Shown: positions 1 through 13,924 of the stretch, piece after piece
Numbering within the stretch: position 1 is the stretch's first letter
Layout: the number at the start of each line of letters is the position of its first letter
NCBI RefSeq assembly: GCF_050948175.1
Contig: NW_027490270.1
Coordinates: 372,001 to 436,000, forward strand
Length of the DNA: 64,000 bases
Origin: Xylocopa sonorina
Taxonomy: Eukaryota > Arthropoda > Insecta > Hymenoptera > Apidae
Direction: 5' to 3'
Translations under genes and position numbers: made by a program
Notes under the pieces: model-generated
Databases searched by the model: none
Told to the model about the DNA's origin: nothing
What the model saw: the letters and a program-made list of their open reading frames with translations, nothing else

Positions 1-3000
1 TTGTGGAGTGTTATGTATACCTCGTATTCACTTCAAAATAATGTAAATGCTACACTTCCTTGCTAGGAAATAACATTTGCAGATGTCTACGCATCGTAGC
101 AATAGAGTTCTAGTGCTCCTTAAATCGCGATATCGCATCTCACTTCTATGTTTCGAGATAAGATATAATATTCATTGTGAAGTGTTATGTATACCTCGTA
201 TTCACTTCAATGGAATGTAATTGCGTCATTTCCTTGCTAGGAAATATTGTTTGCAGATGTCTACGTATATTAGCAATAGAGTACTAATGCTTCTTAAAAC
301 GAGATGTCGCATTTCATTTCTATGTTTCGTGATAAGATATAATATTCATTGCGAAGTGTCATGTATATCTCGTTTTCACATCAAAAGAATGTAAATGCGA
401 CACTTCCATGCTAGGAAGTAGCGTTTGCAGATGTCTACATATCGTAGCAATAGAGTTCTAATGCTTCCTAAAACGCGATATCGCATCTCACTTCTATGTT
501 TCATGATAAGATATAATATTCATTGCGAAGTGTCATGTATACTTCGTATTCACTACAAAAGAATGTAAATGCGACACTTCCATGCTAGGAAATAGCGTTT
601 GCAGATGTCTACGTATCGTAGCAATAGAGTTCTAATGCTTCCTAAAACGCGATATCGCATCTCACTTCTATGTTTCATGATAAGATATAATATTCATTGC
701 GAAGTGTCATGTATACTTCGTATTAACTACAAAAGAATGTAAATGCGACACTTCCATGCTAGGAAATAGCGTTTGCAGATGTCTACGTATCGTAGCAATA
801 GAGTTCTAATGCTTCCTAAAACGCGATATCGCATCTCACTTCTATGTTTCATGATAAGATATAATATTCATTGCGAAGTGTCATGTATATCTCGTATTCA
901 CTTCAAAAGAATGTAAGTGCGACACTTCCTTGCTAGGAAATAACATTTGCAGATGTCTAGGTATAGTAGCAATAGAGTTCTAATGCTTCTTAAAATGAGA
1001 TGTCGCATTTCATTTCTATGTTTCGTGATAAGGTATAATATTCATTGTGGAGTGTTATGTATACCACGTATTCACTTCAAAAGAATGTAAATGCGACACT
1101 TCCATGCTAGGAAATAGCGTTTGCAGATGCCTACGTATCGTAGCAATAGAGTTCTAATGCTACTAATAAAGGGAGTTGTCGCATTTCATTTCTATGTTTC
1201 GTGATAAGATATAATATTCATTGTGGAGTGTTATGTATACCGCGTATTCACTTCAAAGAATGTAAATGCGACACTTCCTTGCTAGGAAATAACATTTGCG
1301 GATGTCTACGCATCGTAGTAATAGAGTTCTAATGCTTCCTAAAACGCGATATCGCATCTCACTTCTATGTTTCATGATAAGATATAATATTCACTGCGAA
1401 GTGCCATGTATACCTCGTATTCACTTCAAAAGAATGTAAATGCGACACTTCCTTGCTAGGAAATAACATTTGCAGATGTGTCCGTATCGTAGCAATAGAG
1501 TTCTAATGCTACTTAAATCGCGATATCGCATCTCATTTCTATGTTTCGTGATAAGATATAATATTCATTGCGAAGTGTCATGTACACATCGTATTCACTT
1601 CAAAAGAATGAAAATGCGACTATTACTTGCTAGGAAATAGCGTTTGCAGATGTCTACGTATCGTAGCAATAGTGTTCTAATGCTACTTAAATCGCGATAT
1701 CGCATCTCATTTATATGTTTCATAATAAGATATAATATTCAATGCGAAGTGTCATATATACCTCGTATTCACTTCAAAAGAATGTAAATGCGACACTTCC
1801 TTGCTAGGAAATAGCGTTTGCAGATGTCTACGTATCGAAGCAATAGATTTCTAATGCTTCTTAAATCGCGATATCGCATCTCTTTCATATGTTTCATGAT
1901 AAGATATAATATTCATTGTGGAGTGTTATGTATACCTTGTATCCACTTTAAAAGAATGTAAATGTGACACTTCCTTGCTAGGAAATAGCGTTTGCAGATA
2001 TATACGTATCGAAGCAATAGTGTTCTAATGCTTCTTAAATCGCGATACTGCATCTCATTTCTATGTTTCATGATAAGATATAATATTCATTGTGCAGTGT
2101 TGTGTATACCTCGTATTCACTTCAAAAGAATGTAAATGCTACAATTCCTTGCTAGGAAATAGCGTTTGCATATGTCTACGTATGGAAGCAATAGAGTACT
2201 AATGCTTCTTAAATCGTCATATCGCATCTCATATATACGTTTTTTGATTAGATATAATATTCATTGCGAAGTGTCAAGTATACCTCGTATTCCTTTCAAA
2301 AGAATGTAAATGCGACACTTCCTTGCTAGGACGTAGCGTTTGCAGATGTCTACGTATCGAAGCAATAGAGTTCTAATGCTTCTTAAATAGCCGTATCGCA
2401 TATCATTTCTATGTTTCATGATAATATATAATATTCATTGTGGTGTGTTATGTATACCTCGTACTGACTTCAAAAGAATGTAAATGCGATACTTCCTTGC
2501 TAGGAAATAGCGCTTGCAGATGTCTACGTATCGTGGCATTAGATTTCTAATGCTTCTTAAATCGCCATATCGCATCTCATTTCTATGTTTCATGATAAGA
2601 TATAATATTCATTGTGCAGTGTTATGTATATCTCGTCTAAACTTCAGATGAATGTAAATGCGATACTTCCTTGCTAGGAAATAGCGTTTGCAGATGTCTA
2701 CGTATCGTGGCATTTGAGTTCTAATGCTTCTCAAAACGCGATATCGCTTCGAATTTCTATGTTTCATGATAATATATAATATTCATAAGCGAAGTGTCAT
2801 GTATACCTCGCATACACTTCAAAAGAGTGTACATGCGACACTTCCTTGCTAGGAAAGAGCGTTTGCAGATGTCTACGTATCGAAGCAATAGAAGTCTAAT
2901 GCTTCTTAAATCGTCATATCGAATCTCATTTTTTATGTTTCATGATAAGATATAATATTCATTGCGAAGTGTCATGTATACCTCGTATTCCTTTCAAAAG

Positions 3001-3483
3001 TATGTAAATGCGACACTTCCTTGTTAGGAAGTAGCGTTTGCAGATATCTATGTATCCAAGCAATAGTGTTCTAATGCTTCTTAAATCGCCATATTACATC
3101 TCATTTCTATGTTTTATGATAAGATATAGTATTCATTGTGGAGTGTTATGTATACCTCGTATTGACTTCAAAAGAATGTAAATGCGATACTTCCTTGCTA
3201 GGAAATAGCGCTTGCAGATGTCTACGTATCGTGGCATTAGATTTCTAATGCTTCTCAAAACGCAATATCACTACTCATTACTATGTTTCATGATGATATA
3301 TAATATTCATTGTGGTGTGTTGTGTATACCTCGTATTCACATCACAAGAATGTAAATGCGACACTACCTTGCTAGGAAATAGCGTTTGCAGATGTCTACG
3401 TATCGTAGCAATAGAGTTCTAATGCTTCTTAAAATGAGAAGTCGTATATCATTTCTATGTTTCATGATAAGATATAATATTCA
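1..3483 (+). repeat. Long higher-order repeat, copy 1 (about 20 monomers)
   Basis: The segment is repeated almost verbatim at 3484-6442. Shared private variants fix the alignment. CACTGCGAAGTGCC is at 1391 and 4178 (offset 2787), GCATATGTCTACGTATGGAAG is around 2170 and 5129, and CACATCACAAGAATG is around 3340 and 6299 (both offset 2959). The offset changes by about one monomer between roughly 1470 and 1760, where the copies differ, so monomers were gained or lost after duplication. Copy 1 also carries extra near-identical monomers at 519-866. Confidence 0.9.
519..692 (+). repeat. Reference 174-bp satellite monomer
   Basis: Chosen as a clean example of the unit. Within it, GAAGTG near position 10 can pair with CACTTC near 33 and with ACACTTC near 57. 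TCCTTGCTAGGA-type sequence near 60 is a short hairpin, TACGTA near 93 is palindromic, and GCGATATCGC near 131 is a perfect 10-bp palindrome containing an EcoRV site (GATATC). The next monomer (693-866) differs by one base in 174 (TTCAC versus TTAAC), so the pair is a very recent tandem duplication. The preceding monomer (345-518) is also close. Confidence 0.9.
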
Positions 3484-6442
3484 TTGTGGAGTGTTATGTA
3501 TACCTCGTATTCACTTCAAAATAATGTAAATGCTACACTTCCTTGCTAGGAAATAACATTTGCAGATGTCTACGCATCGTAGCAATAGAGTTCTAATGCT
3601 TCCTAAAACGCGATATCGCATCTCACTTCTATGTTTCATGATAAGATATAATATTCATTGCGAAGTGTCATGTATATCTCGTATTCACTTCAAAAGAATG
3701 TAAGTGCGACACTTCCTTGCTAGGAAATAACATTTGCAGATGTCTAGGTATAGTAGCAATAGAGTTCTAATGCTTCTTAAAATGAGATGTCGCATTTCAT
3801 TTCTATGTTTCGTGATAAGGTATAATATTAATGTTGGAGTGTTATGTATACCTCGTATTCACTTCAAAAGAATGAAAATGCGACACTTCCATGCTAGGAA
3901 ATAGCGTTTGCAGATGCCTACGTATCGTAGCAATAGAGTTCTAATGCTACTAATAAAGGGAGTTGTCGCATTTCATTTCCATGTTTCGTGATAAGATATA
4001 ATATTCATTGTGGAGTGTTATGTATACCGCGTATTCACTTCAAAGAATGTAAATGCGACACTTCCTTGCTAGGAAATAACATTTGCGGATGTCTACGCAT
4101 CGTAGTAATAGAGTTCTAATGCTTCCTAAAACGCGATATCGCATCTCACTTCTATGTTTCATGATAAGATATAATATTCACTGCGAAGTGCCATGTATAC
4201 CTCGTATTCACTTCAAAAGAATGTAAATGCGACACTTCCTTGCTAGGAAATAACATTTGCAGATGTCTACGTATCGTAGCAATAGAGTTCTAATGCTTCT
4301 AAAACGCGATATCGCATCTCACTTCTATGTTCATGATAAGATATAATATTCATTGCGAAGTGCCATGTAAACCTCGTATTCACTTCGAATGAATGCAAAT
4401 GCGACACTTCCATGCTAGGAAATAGCGTTTGCAGATGTCTACGTATCGTAGCAACAGAGTACTAATGCTTCTTAAAACGAGATGTCGTATTTCATTTCTA
4501 TGTTTCGTAATAAGATACAATATTCAATGTGTAATGTTATGTATACCTCGTATTCGCTTTAATGGAATGTAAGCGCGACATTTCCATGCTAGGAAATAGC
4601 GTTTGCAGATGTATACGTATCGTTGCAATAGAGTTCTAATGCTACTTAAAACGAGATGTCGCATTTCATTTCTATGTTTCGTGATAAGATGTAATATTCA
4701 TTGTGGAGTGTTATCTATACCTCGTATTCACTTCAAAAGAATGTAAATGCGACACTTCCTTGCTAGGAAATAGCGTTTGCAGATGTCTACGTATCGAAGC
4801 AATAGATTTCTAATGCTTCTTAAATCGCGATATCGCATCTCTTTCATATGTTTCATGATAAGATATAATATTCATTGTGGAGTGTTATGTATACCTTGTA
4901 TCCACTTTAAAAGAATGTAAATGTGACACTTCCTTGCTAGGAAGTAGCGTTTGCAGATATATACGTATCGAAGCAATAGTGTTCTAATGCTTCTTAAATC
5001 GCGATACTGCATCTCATTTCTATGTTTCATGATAAGATATAATATTCATTGTGCAGTGTTCTGTATACCTCGTATTCACTTCAAAAGAATGAAAATGCTA
5101 CAATTCCTTGCTAGGAAATAGCGTTTGCATATGTCTACGTATGGAAGCAATAGAGTACTAATGCTTCTTAAATCGTCATATCGCATCTCATATATACGTT
5201 TTTTGATTAGATATAATATTCATTGCGAAGTGTCAAGTATACCTCGTATTCCTTTCAAAAGAATGTAAATGCGACACTTCCTTGCTAGGACGTAGCGTTT
5301 GCAGATGTCTACGTATCGAAGCAATAGAGTTCTAATGCTTCTTAAATAGCCGTATCGCATATCATTTCTATGTTTCATGATAATATATAATATTCATTGT
5401 GGTGTGTTATGTATACCTCGTATTGACTTCAAAAGAATGTAAATGCGATACTTCCTTGCTAGGAAATAGCGCTTGCAGATGTCTACGTATCGTGGCATTA
5501 GATTTCTAATGCTTCTTAAATCGCCATATCGCATCTCATTTCTATGTTTCATGATAAGATATAATATTCATTGTGCAGTGTTATGTATATCTCGTCTAAA
5601 CTTCAGATGAATGTAAATGCGATACTTCCTTGCTAGGAAATAGCGTTTGCAGATGTCTACGTATCGTGGCATTTGAGTTCTAATGCTTCTCAAAACGCGA
5701 TATCGCTTCGAATTTCTATGTTTCATGATAATATATAATATTCATAAGCGAAGTGTCATGTATACCTCGCATACACTTCAAAAGAGTGTACATGCGACAC
5801 TTCCTTGCTAGGAAAGAGCGTTTGCAGATGTCTACGTATCGAAGCAATAGAAGTCTAATGCTTCTTAAATCGTCATATCGAATCTCATTTTTTATGTTTC
5901 ATGATAAGATATAATATTCATTGCGAAGTGTCATGTATACCTCGTATTCCTTTCAAAAGTATGTAAATGCGACACTTCCTTGTTAGGAAGTAGCGTTTGC
6001 AGATATCTATGTATCCAAGCAATAGTGTTCTAATGCTTCTTAAATCGCCATATTACATCTCATTTCTATGTTTTATGATAAGATATAGTATTCATTGTGG
6101 AGTGTTATGTATACCTCGTATTGACTTCAAAAGAATGTAAATGCGATACTTCCTTGCTAGGAAATAGCGCTTGCAGATGTCTACGTATCGTGGCATTAGA
6201 TTTCTAATGCTTCTCAAAACGCAATATCACTACTCATTACTATGTTTCATGATGATATATAATATTCATTGTGGTGTGTTGTGTATACCTCGTATTCACA
6301 TCACAAGAATGTAAATGCGACACTACCTTGCTAGGAAATAGCGTTTGCAGATGTCTACGTATCGTAGCAATAGAGTTCTAATGCTTCTTAAAATGAGAAG
6401 TCGTATATCATTTCTATGTTTCATGATAAGATATAATATTCA
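3484..6442 (+). repeat. Long higher-order repeat, copy 2 (17 monomers)
   Basis: Second copy of 1-3483. It starts with the same private variant, AAAATAATGTAAATGCTAC, seen near position 38. That variant appears a third time just after 6443, and the first 180 or so bases after 6443 match bases 1-180 before diverging at about 6630. The unit length is 2959 bp, which is 17 times 174 plus 1. Confidence 0.9.
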
Positions 6443-6629
6443 TTGTGGAGTGTTATGTATACCTCGTATTCACTTCAAAATAATGTAAATGCTACACTTC
6501 CTTGCTAGGAAATAACATTTGCAGATGTCTACGCATCGTAGCAATAGAGTTCTAGTGCTCCTTAAATCGCGATATCGCATCTCACTTCTATGTTTCGAGA
6601 TAAGATATAATATTCATTGTGAAGTGTCA

Positions 6630-9600
6630 TGTATACCTCGTATTCACTTCAAAAGAATGTAAATGCGGCAGTTCCATGCTAGATAATAGCGTGTGCAGAT
6701 GTCTACGTATCGTAGCAATAGAGTTCTAATGCTTCTTAGAACGCAATATCGCATCTCTCTTCTATGTTTCATGATAAGATATAATATTCATTGCGAAGTG
6801 TCATGTATACCTCGTATTCACTTCAAAAGAATGTAAATGCGACACTTACATGCTGGGAAATAGCGTTAGCAGATGTCTACGTATCGCAGCAATAGAGTTC
6901 TAATGCTTCTTAGAACGCGATATCGCATCTCACATCTATGTTTCATGATAAGATGTAATATTCATTGCGATGTGTCATGTATACTTCGTATTCACATGAC
7001 AAGAATGTAAATGCGACGCTTCCATGCTAGGAAATAGCGTTTGCAGATGTCTACGTGTCGTAACAATTGTGTTCTAATGCTTCTTAAAACGAGATGCCGC
7101 ATCTCATTTCTATGTTTCATGATCAGATATAATATTCAGTGCGAAGTGTTATGTAAACTTCGTATTCACTTCAAAAGGATGTAAGTGCGGCACTTCCTTG
7201 CTAGGAAATAGCGTTTCCAGACGACTACGTATGGAAATAATAGAGTTCTAATACATCTTAAAACGAGATGTCGCATCGCATTTCTATGTTCCATGATAAG
7301 ATATAATATTCATTGCGAAGTGTCATGTATACCACGTATTCACATCAAAAGAATGTAAATGCGACACATACATGCTAGGATATATTGTTTGCAGATGTCT
7401 ACGTATCGTAGCAGTAGAGATCTAGTGCTACTTAAAACGAGATGTCGCATTTCATTTCTATGTTTCGTGATAAGATACAATATTCATTGTGGAGTGTTAT
7501 GTATACCTCGCATTCACTTCAAAAGAATGTAAATGCGACACTTGTTTGCTAGGAAATAACATTTGCAGATGTCTACGCATCGTAGCAATAGATTTCTAAT
7601 GCTTCCTAAAACGCGATATCGCATTTCACTTCTATATTTCATGATAAGATATAGTATCCATTGCGAAGTGTCATGTATATCTCGTATTCACTTCAAAAGA
7701 ATGTAAATGCGACACTTCCATGCTAGGAAATAGCGTTTCCATATGTCTACGCATCGTAGCAATAGGGTTCTAATGCTTCTTAAAACGAGATGTCGCATTT
7801 CACTCCTATGTTTCGTGATAAGATATAATATTCATTGCGAAGTGTCATGTATACCACGTATTCACATCAAAAGAATGTAAATGCGACACATACATGCTAG
7901 GAAATAGCGTTTGCAGATGTCTACGTATCGTAGCAAGAGAGATCTAATGCTTCTTAAAACCCGATATCGCATCTCACACCTACGTTTCATGATAAGATAT
8001 AATAATCATTGCGATGTGTCATGTATACCTCGTATTCACTTCAAAAGAAAGTAAATGCGACACTTACATGCTAGGAAATAGCGTTTGCAGATGTCTACGT
8101 ATCGCAGCAATAGAATTCTAATGCTTTATAAAACGAGATGTCGCATTTCATTTCTATGTTTCTTGGTAAGATATAATATTCATTGTAGAGTATTATGTAT
8201 ACCTCATATTCACTTCAAATGAATGTAAATGCGACACTTCCTTGCTAGGAAATATTGTTTGCAGAAATCTACGTATCCTAGCAATATAGTTCTAATGCTT
8301 CCTAAAACGCGATATCGCATCTCTCTTCTATGTTTCATGATAAGGTATAATATTCATTGCGAATTGTCATGTATACCTCGTATTCACTTCAAAAGAATGT
8401 AGATGCGACACTTCCATGCTAGGAAATAGCGTTTGCAGATGTCTACGTATCGTAGCAATAGAGTTCTAATGCTTCTTAGAACGCGATATCGCATCTCACT
8501 TCTATGTTTCATGATAAGATATAATATTCATTGCGAACTGCCATGTATACCTCGTATTCACTTCAAAAGAATGTAAATGCGACACCTTCATGCTAGGAAA
8601 TAGCGTTTGCAGATGTCTACGTATCGTAGCAATAGAGTTTTACTGCTTCTTAGAACGCGATATCGCATCTCACTTCTATGTTTCATGATAAGATATAATA
8701 TTCATTGCGAAGTGTCATGTATACCTCGTATTCACTTCAAAAGAATGTAAATGCGGCACTTCCATGCTAAGAAGTAGCGTTTGCAGATGTCTACGTATCG
8801 CAGCAATAGAGTTCCAATGCTTCCTAAAACGAGATGTCGCATCTCATTTCCATGTTGCATGATCAGATATAATATTCATTGCGAAGTGTCATGTATACCT
8901 CGTATTCACTTCAAAAGAATGTAAATGCGACACTTCCATGCTAGGAAATAGGGTTTGCAGATGTCTACGTATCGTAGCAAGAGAGTTCTAAAGCTTCTTA
9001 GAACGCGATATCGCATCTCACTTCCATGTTTCATGATAAGATATAATATTCATTGCGAAGTGTCATGTATACCTCGTATTCACTTCAAAAGAATGTAAAT
9101 GCGACACTTACATGCTAGGAAATAGCGTTTGCAGATGTCTACGTATCGTAGGAATAGAGTTCTAATGCTTCCTAAAACGCGATATCGCATCTCACTTCTA
9201 TGTTTCATGATAAGATATAATATTCATTGCGAAGTGTCATGTATACCTCGTATTCACTTCAAAAGAATGTAAATGCGACACTTCCATGCTAGGAAACAGC
9301 GTTTGCAGATGTCTACGTATCGCAGCAATAGAGTTCTAATGCTTCTTAGAACGCGATATCGCATCTCACATCTACGTTTCATGATAAGATATAATATTCA
9401 TTGCGAAGTGTCATGTATACTTCGTGTTCACATGACAAGAATGTAAATGCGACGCTTCCATGCTAGGAAATAGCGTTTGCAGATGTCTACGTGTCGTAAC
9501 AATAGTGTTCTAATGCTTCTTAAAACGAGATGCCGCATCTCATTTCTATGTTTCATGATAAGATATAATATTCAGTGCGAAGTGTTATGTATACTTCGTA

Positions 9601-10096
9601 TTCACTTCAAAAGGATGTAAGTGCGACACTTCCTTGCTAGGAAATAGCGTTTCCAGACGACTACGTATGGAAATAATAGAGTTCTAATACATCTTAATTC
9701 GAGATGTCGCATCGCATTTCTATGTTTCATGATAAGATATAGTATTCATTGCGAAGTGTCATGTATACCACGTATTCACATCAACAGAATGTAAATGCGA
9801 TACATACATGCTAGGAAATATTGTTTGCAGATGTCTACGTATATTAGCAATAAAGTTCTAATGCTTCTCAAAACGCGTTATAGCACCTCATTCCTATGTT
9901 TCATGATAAGATATAATATTCATTGCGAAGTGTCATGTGTATCTCGTATTCACTTCAAAAGAATGTAAATGCGACACTTCCATGCTAGGAAGTAGCGTTT
10001 GCAGATGTCTACGTATCGTAGCAATAGAGTTCTAATGCTTCTTAAAACGCTATATCGCATCTCACTGCTATGTTTCATGATAAGATGTAATATTCA
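6630..10096 (+). repeat. Satellite monomers between the two HOR domains
   Basis: About 20 monomers in mixed order, with local repeats of longer units. The variant pair GTTTCCAGACGACTACG and TACATCTTAA occurs near 7210 and again near 9650, 16090 and 16960, always followed by the CACGTATTCACATCAA monomer. This points to a dispersed multi-monomer unit shared with the 14-17 kb part of the array. Confidence 0.75.
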
Positions 10097-11314
10097 TTAT
10101 GGAGTGATATGTATACCTCGTACACACTTCAAAAGAATGTAAATGCCAACCTTCCATGCTAGGAAATAGCCTTTGCAGATGTCTACGTATCGTAGCTATA
10201 GAGTTCTAATGCTTCTCAAAACGCGATATAGCACCTCATTCCTATGTTTCATGATAAGATATAATATTCATTGCGAAGCGTCATGTATACCTCGATTTCA
10301 CTTCACAAGAATGTAAATGCTACACTTCCTTGCTAGGAAATATTGTTTGCAGATGTCTACGTATCACAGCAATAGAGTAATAGTGCTTCTTAAAACGAGG
10401 TGTCGTATTTCATTTCTATCTTTCGTAATAAGATATAATACTCATTGTGTAATGTTATGTATACCTCGTATTCACTTCAGTGGAATGTAAGTGCCATATG
10501 TCCATGCTAGGAAATAGAGTTTGCAGATGTCTACGTATAATAGCAGTAGAGTTCTAATGCTTCTCAAAACGCGATATAGCACCTCATTCCTATGTTTCAT
10601 GATAAGCTACAATATTCATTGCGAAGTGTCATGTATATCTCGTATTCACTTCAAAAGAATGTAAATGCGACACTTCCATGCTAGGAAATAGCGTTTGCAG
10701 ATGTCTACGTATCGCAGCTATAGAGTTCTTATGCTTCCTAAAACGCGATATCGCATCTCTCTTCTATGTTTCATGATAAGGTATAATATTCATTGCGAAG
10801 TGTCATGTATACCTCGTACTCACTTCAAAAGAATGTAAATGCGACCCTTCCATGCTAGGAAATAGCGTTTGCAGATGTCTACGTATCGTAGCAATAGAGT
10901 TCTAATGCTTCTTAGAACGCGATAACGCATCTCACTTCTATGTTTCATGATAAGATATAATATTCATTGCGAAGTGTCATGTATACCTCGTATTCACTTC
11001 AAAAGAATGTAAATGCGACACTTCCATGCTAGGAAACAGCGTTTGCAGATGTCTACGTATCGTAGAAGTAGAGTTCTAATGCTTCTTAAAACGCGACATC
11101 GCATCTCACTGCTATGTTTCATGATAAGATATAATATTCATTACGGAGTGTCATGTATACCTCGTATTCACTTCAAAAGAATGTAAATGCGACACTTCCA
11201 TGCTAGGAAGTAGCGTTTGCAGATGTCTACGTATCGTAGCAATAGAGTTCTAATGCTTCTTAAAACGCTATATCGCATCTCACTGCTATGTTTCATGATA
11301 AGATATAATATTCA
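10097..11314 (+). repeat. Seven-monomer higher-order repeat, copy 1
   Basis: The unit opens with the variant ATTATGGAGTGATATG (GGAGTGATAT at 10101) and CTCGTACACACTTC. Next come the CTCGATTTCACTTCAC monomer, the CTTCAGTGGAATG monomer with ACGTATAATAGC, and then four others. The same opening variant recurs at 11319, exactly 1218 bp (7 x 174) later. Confidence 0.9.
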
Positions 11315-12706
11315 TTATGGAGTGATATGTATACCTCGTACACACTTCAAAAGAATGTAAATGCCACCCTTCCATGCTAGGAAATAGCCTTTGCAGATGT
11401 CTACGTATCGTAGCTATAGAGTTCTAATGCTTCTCAAAACGCGATATAGCACCTCATTCCTATGTTTCATGATAAGATATAATATTCATTGCGAAGCGTC
11501 ATGTATACCTCGATTTCACTTCACAAGAATGTAAATGCGACACTTCCTTGCTAGGAAATATTGTTTGCAGATGTCTACGTATCACAGCAATAGAGTAATA
11601 ATGCTTCTTAAAACGAGGTGTCGTATTTCATTTCTATCTTTCGTAATAAGATATAATACTCATTGTGTAATGTTATGTATACCTCGTATTCACTTCAGTG
11701 GAATGTAAGTGCCATATGTCCATGCTAGGAAATAGAGTTTGCAGATGTCTACGTATAATAGCAATAGAGTTCTAATGCTTCTCAAAACGCGATATAGCAC
11801 CTCATTCCTATGTTTCATGATAAGCTATAATATTCATTGCGAAGTGTCATGTATATCTCGTATTCACTTCAAAAGAATGTAAATGCGACACTTCCATGCT
11901 AGGAAATAGCGTTTGCAGATGTCTACGTATCGCAGCAATAGAGTTCTTATGCTTCCTAAAACGCGATATCGCATCTCTCTTCTATGTTTCATGATAAGGT
12001 ATAATATTCATTGCGAAGTGTCATGTATACCTCGTACTCACTTCAAAAGAATGTAAATGCGACCCTTCCATGCTAGGAAATAGCGTTTGCAGATGTCTAA
12101 GTATCGTAGCAATAGAGTTCTAATGCTTCGTAGAACGCGATATCGCATCTGACTTATATGTTTCATGAAAAGATATAATATTCATTGCGAAGTGTCATCT
12201 ATACCTCGTATTCACTTCAAAAGAATGTAAATGCGACACTTCCATGCTAGGAAATAGCGTTTGCGGATGTCTACGTATCGCAGCAATAGAGTTCTAATGC
12301 TTCCTAAAACGCGATATCGCATCTCTCTTCTATGTTTCATGATAAGGTATAATATTCATTGCGAAGTGTCATGTATACCTCGTATTCACTTCAAATGAAT
12401 GTAAATGCGACACTTCAATGCTAGGAAATAGCTTTTGCAGATGTCTACGTATCGTAGCAATAGAGTTCTAATGCTTCTTAAAACGCGATATCGCATCTCA
12501 CTGCTATGTTTCATGATAAGATATAATATTCATTATGGAGTGTCATGTATACCTCGTATTCACTTCAAAAGAATGTAAATGCGACACTTCCATGCTAGGA
12601 AGTAGCGTTTGCAGATGTCTACGTATCGTAGCAATAGAGTTCTAATGCTTCTTAAAACGCTATATCGCATCTCACTGCTATGTTTCATGATAAGATATAA
12701 TATTCA
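11315..12706 (+). repeat. Eight-monomer higher-order repeat, copy 2
   Basis: Eight distinguishable monomers, here called a to h. a has CTCGTACACAC and CCTTTGCAG; b CTCGATTTCACTTCAC; c CTTCAGTGGAATG with AGTTTGCAG; d CAGCAATAGAGTTCTTATGC; e GTACTCAC, CGACCCTTCC and GTCTAAGTATCG; f CATCTATACC with GCGGATGTC; g CTTCAAATGAATG, CTTCAATGC and GCTTTTGCAG; h AGGAAGTAGCG with ACGCTATATCGC. The next copy starts 1392 bp (8 x 174) later at 12711. Confidence 0.92.
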
Positions 12707-13924
12707 TTATGGAGTGATATGTATACCTCGTACACACTTCAAAAGAATGTAAATGCCACCCTTCCATGCTAGGAAATAGCCTTTGCAGATGTCTACGTAT
12801 CGTAGCTATAGAGTTCTAATGCTTCTCAAAACGCGATATAGCACCTCATTCCTATGTTTCATGATAAGATATAATATTCATTGCGAAGCGTCATGTATAC
12901 CTCGATTTCACTTCACAAGAATGTAAATGCGACACTTCCTTGCTAGGAAATATTGTTTGCAGATGTCTACGTATCACAGCAATAGAGTAATAATGCTTCT
13001 TAAAACGAGGTGTCGTATTTCATTTCTATCTTTCGTAATAAGATATAATACTCATTGTGTAATGTTATGTATACCTCGTATTCACTTCAGTGGAATGTAA
13101 GTGCCATATGTCCATGCTAGGAAATAGAGTTTGCAGATGTCTACGTATAATAGCAATAGAGTTCTAATGCTTCTCAAAACGCGATATAGCACCTCATTCC
13201 TATGTTTCATGATAAGCTATAATATTCATTGCGAAGTGTCATGTATATCTCGTATTCACTTCAAAAGAATGTAAATGCGACACTTCCATGCTAGGAAATA
13301 GCGTTTGCAGATGTCTACGTATCGCAGCAATAGAGTTCTTATGCTTCCTAAAACGCGATATCGCATCTCTCTTCTATGTTTCATGATAAGGTATAATATT
13401 CATTGCGAAGTGTCATGTATACCTCGTACTCACTTCAAAAGAATGTAAATGCGACCCTTCCATGCTAGGAAATAGCGTTTGCAGATGTCTAAGTATCGTA
13501 GCAATAGAGTTCTAATGCTTCGTAGAACGCGATATCGCATCTGACTTATATGTTTCATGAAAAGATATAATATTCATTGCGAAGTGTCATCTATACCTCG
13601 TATTCACTTCAAAAGAATGTAAATGCGACACTTCCATGCTAGGAAATAGCGTTTGCGGATGTCTACGTATCGCAGCAATAGAGTTCTAATGCTTCCTAAA
13701 ACGCGATATCGCATCTCTCTTCTATGTTTCATGATAAGGTATAATATTCATTGCGAAGTGTCATGTATACCTCGTATTCACTTCAAATGAATGTAAATGC
13801 GACACTTCAATGCTAGGAAATAGCTTTTGCAGATGTCTACGTATCGTAGCAATAGAGTTCTAATGCTTCTTAAAACGCGATATCGCATCTCACTGCTATG
13901 TTTCATGATAAGATATAATATTCA
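12707..13924 (+). repeat. Seven-monomer higher-order repeat, copy 3 (monomer h missing)
   Basis: Contains a to g of the eight-monomer unit, nearly identical to 11315-12532, and then skips h and goes directly into a related but distinct a-type monomer (GGAGTGTTAT at 13929). The 7-versus-8 alternation is a one-monomer length change, as expected from unequal exchange in register. Confidence 0.92.
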
